Position numbers and translations under genes: made by a program
Part shown: positions 5,930-9,261 of the stretch, one piece after another
Layout: every line of letters begins with the position of its first letter
How positions within the stretch are numbered: the first letter of the stretch is position 1
Notes under the pieces: generated by a model
The model's database searches: none
What the model saw: the letters and a program-made list of their open reading frames with translations, nothing else
What the model was told of the DNA's origin: nothing
Assembly (NCBI GenBank): GCA_035559775.1
Contig: DATMAU010000055.1
Span: 1-9,261, forward strand
DNA length: 9,261 nt
Reading direction: 5' to 3'
Source of the DNA: AG1 sp035559775
GTDB lineage: Archaea > Thermoproteota > Thermoprotei_A > Sulfolobales > AG1

Positions 5930-6598
5930 TCAACCACTAGTAATATATCTATCAAGGGTATTAGCGTATTTCTCTAGCCTTCTTATAGTAGCCCATTTAT
6001 GCCTAATAAAGGGGGATACTATTAGCTTCATCGTATCTTCAGAGACCGTGCTAGAGATCCAGGCCTTTGTCTTGGGATCGGAGGGGTATCCTGATCCGAA
6101 GTCACCTATAGCCCTTCTCAACCCCTCCACATGCCAGTCTCTAAGAACCTTAGCTATAATGCTCGCAGCAGCCACCACGGTATATTTGCTATCAGCCCTA
6201 TGTTCAGCCACTATATCGCTGCAAATGCTCTTCAGTCTTGATAAGTGTTTCTCTGTAGTGAAGAGGTCTATATATATCTTGGGACAGTGGCTATGTATCC
6301 TGACCACGGACTCTAATATCCTCTCTATCGCCTCGACCTCGATCTCGTTGATATTACCCCTATCTATATCCATAGGGGAAACCATGATCGCTATCACACT
6401 CGATGCCCTCTCAATAATATCTCCTAAGAGCTTCTCCCTCCTAGATCTCGTAAGCCTCTTACTATCCTTAACCCCCAAGCCGGCAAGGTCTTCAAGCCAT
6501 CTCTCCTCAATAACAAGCCCTACTATCACCATGGGGCCTACCAACGGGCCCCTGCCAGCCTCATCCACACCCAACAGGATCTCTGCGTCTCTCTTCAC
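5930..6598 (-). CDS. rnhB: Ribonuclease HII
   Basis: This enzyme cuts the RNA strand of RNA-DNA hybrids and removes single ribonucleotides from DNA. The 222 residues match archaeal RNase HII. The N-terminal GVDEAGRGPLVGPMV (10-24) carries catalytic Asp12 and Glu13 within the GRG motif that recognises the ribonucleotide junction. IYIDLF gives Asp111, and ADSKYTVVAAASIIAKVLRD (135-154) gives Asp136. GSGYPSDPKT (167-176) is the conserved loop after the core. All four metal-binding acids are present. The start is GTG at 6598, since the DEAGRG motif begins at the usual distance of about 10 residues. It is transcribed divergently from TBP with 55 bases between the starts and leads a two-gene unit with the helical protein at 5432-5920. 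Confidence 0.96.
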   Translation of the reverse strand: MKRDAEILLGVDEAGRGPLVGPMVIVGLVIEERWLEDLAGLGVKDSKRLTRSRREKLLGDIIERASSVIAIMVSPMDIDRGNINEIEVEAIERILESVVRIHSHCPKIYIDLFTTEKHLSRLKSICSDIVAEHRADSKYTVVAAASIIAKVLRDWHVEGLRRAIGDFGSGYPSDPKTKAWISSTVSEDTMKLIVSPFIRHKWATIRRLEKYANTLDRYITSG

Positions 6599-6612
6599 AG
6601 CGCCTACCCGGA

Positions 6613-6620
6613 TTTATAAA
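6613..6620 (+). promoter_or_regulatory. TATA box of the TBP gene
   Basis: TTTATAAA, a perfect palindrome, is 34-41 bases before the GTG at 6654. Transcription would start near 6642-6646, giving a leader of about 10 bases. The minus-strand promoter of rnhB overlaps it head to head, so TBP bound here could affect both genes. Confidence 0.6.
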
Positions 6621-6630
6621 TTCCCTAAGA

Positions 6631-6642
6631 GATTTTTTAAGG
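6631..6642 (-). promoter_or_regulatory. TATA-like element of the rnhB gene
   Basis: On the minus strand CCTTAAAAAATC precedes the rnhB GTG by about 33-44 bases, predicting a start near 6608 and a leader of about 10 bases. A more distal alternative is CTATAAATA at 6643-6651 on the minus strand. Confidence 0.45.
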
Positions 6643-6653
6643 GGTATTTATAG

Positions 6654-7262
6654 GTGATAACTCCTAAGCCTGAGACACGGATTGAAAATATAGTGGCTAC
6701 TGTTATCTTTGAGCACCAACTAGATCTAGATATGATCGAGCAGGGTGTACCAAACATAGAGTATAACCCCGACCAGTTCCCTGGACTAATACTTAGGCTC
6801 GATAGCCCTAAGGTGACAGCCCTTATATTTAGATCTGGGAAAATGGTCGTGACAGGGGCTAAGAGGACAGCGGATCTTATAAAGGCTGTTAAGAAGATAC
6901 TCAGGATGTTTGTTAAGAGCGGTATAACGATAACCGGGAAGCCCAAGATCCAGATACAGAATATAGTGGCATCGGCAAACCTCGGGATGGAGGTTCTTCT
7001 GGAAAAGGCAGCATATCTTTTAGAAAACACAATGTATGAGCCAGAACAGTTCCCCGGATTGATATTAAGGCTCACAGAACCTAGAGTAGTTCTCCTCATC
7101 TTCTCCTCAGGCAAGATGGTTATAACAGGTGCTAAGAGCGAGGAAGAGGTTGAAAGAGCTGTTAACCACACGTATAACACGCTTGTTGAGCTCAACTGCC
7201 TCAAGAAGATCGAGAAGAGCGAGGAAGAGGTTGAAAAGGAGATAACGCTAGACGAGATCTAG
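6654..7262 (+). CDS. tbp: TATA-box-binding protein
   Basis: This is the general archaeal transcription factor that bends promoter DNA and recruits TFB and RNA polymerase. The 202 residues hold the two tandem TBP repeats. Repeat 1 has NIVATVIF (12-19), QFPGLILRL (41-49) and FRSGKMVVTGAK (59-70). Repeat 2 has NIVASANL (103-110), QFPGLILRL (132-140) and FSSGKMVITGAK (150-161). The DNA-intercalating Phe pairs correspond to F42/F59 and F133/F150, all present. An acidic C-terminal tail (about 186-202) is typical of archaeal TBPs, but here it repeats KSEEEVE from residues 161-167 at 188-194; the DNA behind it is a 22-base perfect repeat. The start is GTG at 6654. The next gene begins 12 bases after the stop and is probably co-transcribed. 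Confidence 0.98.
   Translation: MITPKPETRIENIVATVIFEHQLDLDMIEQGVPNIEYNPDQFPGLILRLDSPKVTALIFRSGKMVVTGAKRTADLIKAVKKILRMFVKSGITITGKPKIQIQNIVASANLGMEVLLEKAAYLLENTMYEPEQFPGLILRLTEPRVVLLIFSSGKMVITGAKSEEEVERAVNHTYNTLVELNCLKKIEKSEEEVEKEITLDEI
7134..7155 (+). repeat. 22-base direct repeat in tbp, copy 1
   Basis: These 22 bases, beginning AAGAGCGAGG and encoding KSEEEVE at residues 161-167, recur exactly at 7215-7236. The offset is 81 bases, so both copies are in the same reading frame. Copy 1 lies in the helix of TBP repeat 2. Confidence 0.9.
7215..7236 (+). repeat. 22-base direct repeat in tbp, copy 2
   Basis: An exact second copy of 7134-7155, encoding residues 188-194 in the acidic tail. Identity at every codon third position suggests a recent copy or conversion rather than ancient protein similarity, since the two TBP halves otherwise differ widely at the DNA level. 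Confidence 0.9.
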
Positions 7263-7274
7263 AGAAGTGCTGGG

Positions 7275-7718
7275 TTGAAGATAGATAGTTTTATAGAGGC
7301 AATGTACGGGATCCTTAACAACCCAGAGGATCTTTTAGCAGCTTTTGAAGAGGCTAAGCACCTGGGGATGAACCATCTATACCTGCTTATGAGGAGAGAG
7401 GATTTCAGGCTAGCCATGATCATCCACATGAACCCTTTCAGCGAGGAGCTAGTGAGCATAGTATTCATGATCCCCCTCGGATGCGGAGAAGAACAGCCAA
7501 ACATGGAGCAGGTTAACAGGTTAGCATTAAGCCTCAGAGGCGCTGTTATGGCCTATGGCGAGTGCTCATCAATCCTTGTAGGGTATGATGGTAGTAGCGA
7601 GATAGGCGAGTTTCTGGACACAGTCTCCCAAACAGTGCTTGGTAGAAAAGCTAGCGGGAGGTTTGATATAGAGCACTACTCATACGATCTATTAACAATA
7701 TATCCAGAAGATCAGTGA
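7275..7718 (+). CDS. Conserved-looking protein of unknown function behind tbp
   Basis: A 147-residue protein I do not recognise. Residues 1-30 form a helical opening (IEAMYGILNNPEDLL, then AAFEEAKHLG). REDFRLAMIIHMNPF (41-55) and ELVSIVFMIPLG (58-69) look like two core strands, followed by a helix (MEQVNRLALSLRGAVMAYGE, 77-96), a strand SILVGYDG and a C-terminal helix and strand. This suggests a small mixed alpha/beta domain. No metal-binding motif, membrane segment or signal peptide is seen. The start is TTG at 7275, 12 bases after the TBP stop; the next in-frame Met is residue 10, and GTG at 7267 is out of frame. The tight spacing makes an operon with TBP likely. The stop lies within a GTGATCAC palindrome at 7715-7722. 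Confidence 0.75.
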   Translation: MKIDSFIEAMYGILNNPEDLLAAFEEAKHLGMNHLYLLMRREDFRLAMIIHMNPFSEELVSIVFMIPLGCGEEQPNMEQVNRLALSLRGAVMAYGECSSILVGYDGSSEIGEFLDTVSQTVLGRKASGRFDIEHYSYDLLTIYPEDQ

Positions 7719-7765
7719 TCACACGATCCTAGTAGGATATTCTTATAAGAACCCATGCCATATGG
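7715..7765. promoter_or_regulatory. Promoter region with four palindromes before the zinc-ribbon/EF-1 beta operon
   Basis: In 51 bases four perfect palindromic sites occur: GTGATCAC (7715-7722), ATCCTA-G-TAGGAT (7726-7738), TTCTTATAAGAA (7740-7751) and CCATATGG (7758-7765). The third contains the TATA box TTATAA (7743-7748), about 25 bases before the GTG at 7773, which predicts an essentially leaderless transcript. The fourth lies between TATA box and start, a common place for archaeal repressor operators. That these are operators is inference. Confidence 0.5.
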
Positions 7766-7772
7766 ATAAGAG

Positions 7773-7985
7773 GTGGAGAAACTGCAGAGACTCGCAACAC
7801 CTGTTATCATAGACTCAAGCACACCTCCAATATGCACAAGCTGTAAGAGGATCGTAACCCCGTATGAGAAGGGCGTTTCATTCTCATGCCCAAACTGTGG
7901 AAAAGCCATCATATGGAGATGCTATAGGTGCAGAGCACAGGGGATACCGTATAAATGCCCTAACTGCTGGTTCGAGGGACCGTGA
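7773..7985 (+). CDS. Zinc-ribbon RNA-binding protein associated with translation (HVO_2753-like)
   Basis: A 70-residue protein with four CxxC knuckles: C21/C24, C39/C42, C50/C53 and C62/C65, enough for two zinc ions. The pattern, the SCPNCGKAIIWRC centre and the C-terminal YKCPNCWFEGP are those of the small archaeal zinc-ribbon family annotated as RNA-binding and involved in translation, which typically sits beside EF-1 beta as here. The exact molecular role is not established from sequence. The GTG at 7773 is set by an in-frame stop at 7767-7769, and the TATA box at 7743-7748 makes a near-leaderless message likely. The stop is 9 bases from the EF-1 beta ATG. Confidence 0.93.
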   Translation: MEKLQRLATPVIIDSSTPPICTSCKRIVTPYEKGVSFSCPNCGKAIIWRCYRCRAQGIPYKCPNCWFEGP

Positions 7986-7994
7986 GGTGGGTTT

Positions 7995-8267
7995 ATGGCT
8001 GATGTAGTTGCAATAGTTAAGATATACCCCTCAGAAGATGTGAGCGATATGGAGAGCCTTATCTTAAGGATCTCGGAGTCTCTTCCAACCACGTATAGAA
8101 TAATAGCTAACGAAACAATAGAGATAGCCTATGGATATAAAGCCCTACTCCTACACATAAGATTCCCAGAAAACACGGAAGGAGGCACAGAAGAACTGGA
8201 ATCAAAGATCTTGAGCGTTACCGGGGTTAGCAGCGTCGAGATCGAAGCTGTATCGAGAATACTATAG
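7995..8267 (+). CDS. ef1b: Translation elongation factor 1-beta (aEF1B)
   Basis: This is the guanine-nucleotide exchange factor that releases GDP from elongation factor 1-alpha. The 90 residues match the short archaeal form: the strand DVVAIVKIYPSEDVSD (3-18), a helix MESLILRISESLP (19-31), the central strand AYGYKALLLHIRFPE (45-59), a helix EELESKILSV (65-74) and the final strand VSSVEIEAVSRIL. This is the alpha/beta ferredoxin-like sandwich of eukaryotic eEF1B C-terminal domains without their N-terminal extension. ATG 7995 follows a good ribosome-binding site, GAGGTGG (7984-7990), overlapping the preceding stop. It is the last gene of the zinc-ribbon operon and converges on sulfocyanin. Confidence 0.95.
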   Translation: MADVVAIVKIYPSEDVSDMESLILRISESLPTTYRIIANETIEIAYGYKALLLHIRFPENTEGGTEELESKILSVTGVSSVEIEAVSRIL

Positions 8268-8295
8268 ACGAACTTGACGCTATTCTAAACATTTT

Positions 8296-8311
8296 AAATA
8301 AAAAATAAAAA
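8296..8311 (-). terminator. Poly-T terminator of sulfocyanin
   Basis: On the minus strand the bases after the sulfocyanin stop include TTTTTATTTTTTATTT. Such a run is the standard intrinsic termination signal for archaeal RNA polymerase. It lies between convergent genes and has few T on plus, so it serves mainly the minus strand. Confidence 0.65.
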
Positions 8312-8322
8312 TAGACCCCGTT

Positions 8323-8928
8323 CTATGCTGTAACGAAGTAAGGCTCCGTAACACTGTCTGAAGAGACTAGAACAATCCACATCCCGCTTATAGCGTGACC
8401 TGGTATTCCACATGCTATCCAGTAAACACCCTTCTGGATAGATGATGCCTTAATCATTGTTGTCTCGCCAGAACCTATACCCTCCTTAAAGCCCGATACC
8501 CCGCGCGCCCCATCAGGCGCCCATGTAACAAGGCTCCCATCTTTAGTAGGATCTGTGTTCTTGGGCGTAGGCGTGTTGTTCGCTATTATTCCAACGCTGT
8601 GTGGAAGACCACTGGGATCGTTGTTAACATATCTGATCTCGAGGTTCCATCCCGCAGGAATATATATTATTAGCCTACCCCTAGTGCTTCCATTAAAATC
8701 ATAGTTCGTAGTCTTCGTATCTAGGGTAACATATACGGTTTTACTCGACGCGTCATAGGGCAGCTTGTTCCCTATAGGTGTTGGTGAAGGTGTGGTTGTA
8801 GGCGATGTAGTTGGTGCCGGTCTTGATACTGTTTGCTGATAGTATAGGTAGATTATAGCCACCGCTAAAACGATCACGACTATAGCGATGATCGCTGTTG
8901 TGGTGCTCACGGCCTTTCCTAACTTCAC
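8323..8928 (-). CDS. Sulfocyanin-type blue copper protein, membrane-anchored
   Basis: An electron carrier on the outer face of the membrane that passes electrons to terminal oxidase complexes, as SoxE does in Sulfolobales. Residues 12-30 (AIIAIVVIVLAVAIIYLYY) form an uncleaved N-terminal membrane anchor. A Thr/Pro/Ser linker follows (37-51, TTSPTTTPSPTP), likely glycosylated. The cupredoxin domain then includes TTNYDFNGSTRGRLIIYIPAGW (73-94), LPHSVGII (108-115), and YWIACGIPGHAISGMW (169-184). The type I copper ligands would be H110, C173, H178 and M183, all present. The start is GTG at 8928, supported by GAGGTG about 8 bases upstream. No oxidase genes lie in the window, so its partner is unknown here. 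Confidence 0.93.
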   Translation of the reverse strand: MKLGKAVSTTTAIIAIVVIVLAVAIIYLYYQQTVSRPAPTTSPTTTPSPTPIGNKLPYDASSKTVYVTLDTKTTNYDFNGSTRGRLIIYIPAGWNLEIRYVNNDPSGLPHSVGIIANNTPTPKNTDPTKDGSLVTWAPDGARGVSGFKEGIGSGETTMIKASSIQKGVYWIACGIPGHAISGMWIVLVSSDSVTEPYFVTA

Positions 8929-8960
8929 GATTTACACCTCTATGTACATTGGCTAGGCGG

Positions 8961-8968
8961 TATAAATA
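8961..8968 (-). promoter_or_regulatory. TATA box of sulfocyanin
   Basis: TATTTATA on the minus strand, 33-40 bases before the GTG at 8928. The predicted start near 8938-8940 leaves a leader of about 10 bases, overlapping the GAGGTG ribosome-binding site, so translation may be effectively leaderless. Confidence 0.6.
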
Positions 8969-8969
8969 C

Positions 8970-9261
8970 TGGGGTGCTAATATGTTAGGTAAGTGTTGGT
9001 TTTAACAGCATATCTATTGGTTTATTAATAATATTATAGCAAGCCTGAAGCACGGATCTCGAGCCCAGAGCCCATCGTAGCCAGCTGTTTCGGATTTCAT
9101 GAGGATATATAAGGGCGGTGTTAAATCTTAGTTCTGCAAATATAGTGCTTATAATCTGAAAATAGAATTGTAGAGATACCAGCCCATGATGAAGCGGGGA
9201 TAAAGACCCAAGCAGGCGGGCTAAAAAGTAAAAGGAGGATATATAGGGTCATAATGCATAG
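8970..9261. other. Right-end intergenic stretch, no gene seen
   Basis: No supported coding region. It holds TATA-like sites at 9105-9112 (ATATATAA on plus) and around 9148-9154, the second copy of the 17-base repeat (9076-9092), and TCTGCAAATATAGTG (9133-9147), which resembles 615-631. AGGAGG-like bases at 9233-9238 and an ATG at 9254 near the edge could belong to a gene starting beyond the window, but the spacing of about 15 bases is too long to rely on. Confidence 0.4.
9076..9092 (+). repeat. 17-base dispersed repeat, copy 2
   Basis: CGTAGCCAGCTGTTTCG, one mismatch from 4551-4567. This copy is intergenic, 13 bases before the TATA-like site at 9105-9112. No target-site duplication or longer inverted arms were found around either copy. 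Confidence 0.4.

Noticed and set aside
6614..7204. 196-codon minus-strand frame opposite tbp, and 201-codon plus-strand frame opposite rnhB (6048-6653)
   Set aside because: Both are antisense shadows of well-supported genes and arise from codon bias in those genes.
9186..9192. ATGATGA resembling box C of a C/D guide RNA
   Set aside because: No CTGA box D or internal C'/D' boxes follow within the next 60 bases.
1..9261. CRISPR array or tRNA genes
   Set aside because: No regularly spaced repeats, and no tRNA T-arm/anticodon-arm combination seen on either strand in the intergenic regions.

Overview
The window looks like chromosomal DNA from a thermophilic crenarchaeon (Thermoproteota). The evidence is an archaeal TATA-binding protein, an archaeal-type elongation factor 1-beta next to its four-CxxC zinc-ribbon partner, RNase HII, a sulfocyanin-type blue copper protein, a ribose-1,5-bisphosphate isomerase, arginine codons mostly AGG/AGA, frequent ATA isoleucine codons, GTG/TTG starts, and TATA boxes about 25 bases upstream of short leaders. 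I cannot place it below that rank.

Layout. Positions 1-346 (minus strand) hold the N-terminal third of adenylosuccinate lyase, running off the left edge. Positions 347-1289 are nearly gene-free. They contain a GC-rich stretch (about 650-870) that folds on paper into a multi-helix RNA, flanked on each side by a tiny reading frame; the two tiny frames are homologous to each other. Positions 1290-4555 (plus) hold a P-loop ATPase followed by two adjacent, directly abutting eIF2B-fold proteins. Positions 4556-5100 are AT-rich and non-coding with several short hairpins. A small membrane-anchor-like protein with a degenerate zinc ribbon (5172-5408, plus) converges on a helical protein and RNase HII (5432-6598, minus).

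Positions 6599-6653 are a compact divergent promoter between RNase HII and TBP. TBP (6654-7262) is followed by an unrecognised 147-residue gene (7275-7718), then, behind its own promoter, by the zinc-ribbon protein and EF-1 beta (7773-8267). Sulfocyanin (8323-8928, minus) converges on EF-1 beta. Positions 8929-9261 hold only its promoter and unassigned TATA-like sites.

Functionally the right half is an information-processing neighbourhood (TBP, RNase HII, EF-1 beta, translation-associated zinc ribbon). The centre is linked to nucleotide metabolism through the ribose-1,5-bisphosphate isomerase, whose upstream neighbour has the same fold but has lost both catalytic residues. The most unusual items are that catalytic/non-catalytic pair, the structured RNA with flanking homologous micro-ORFs, the in-frame duplication that forms the TBP tail, and the half-lost zinc ribbon.
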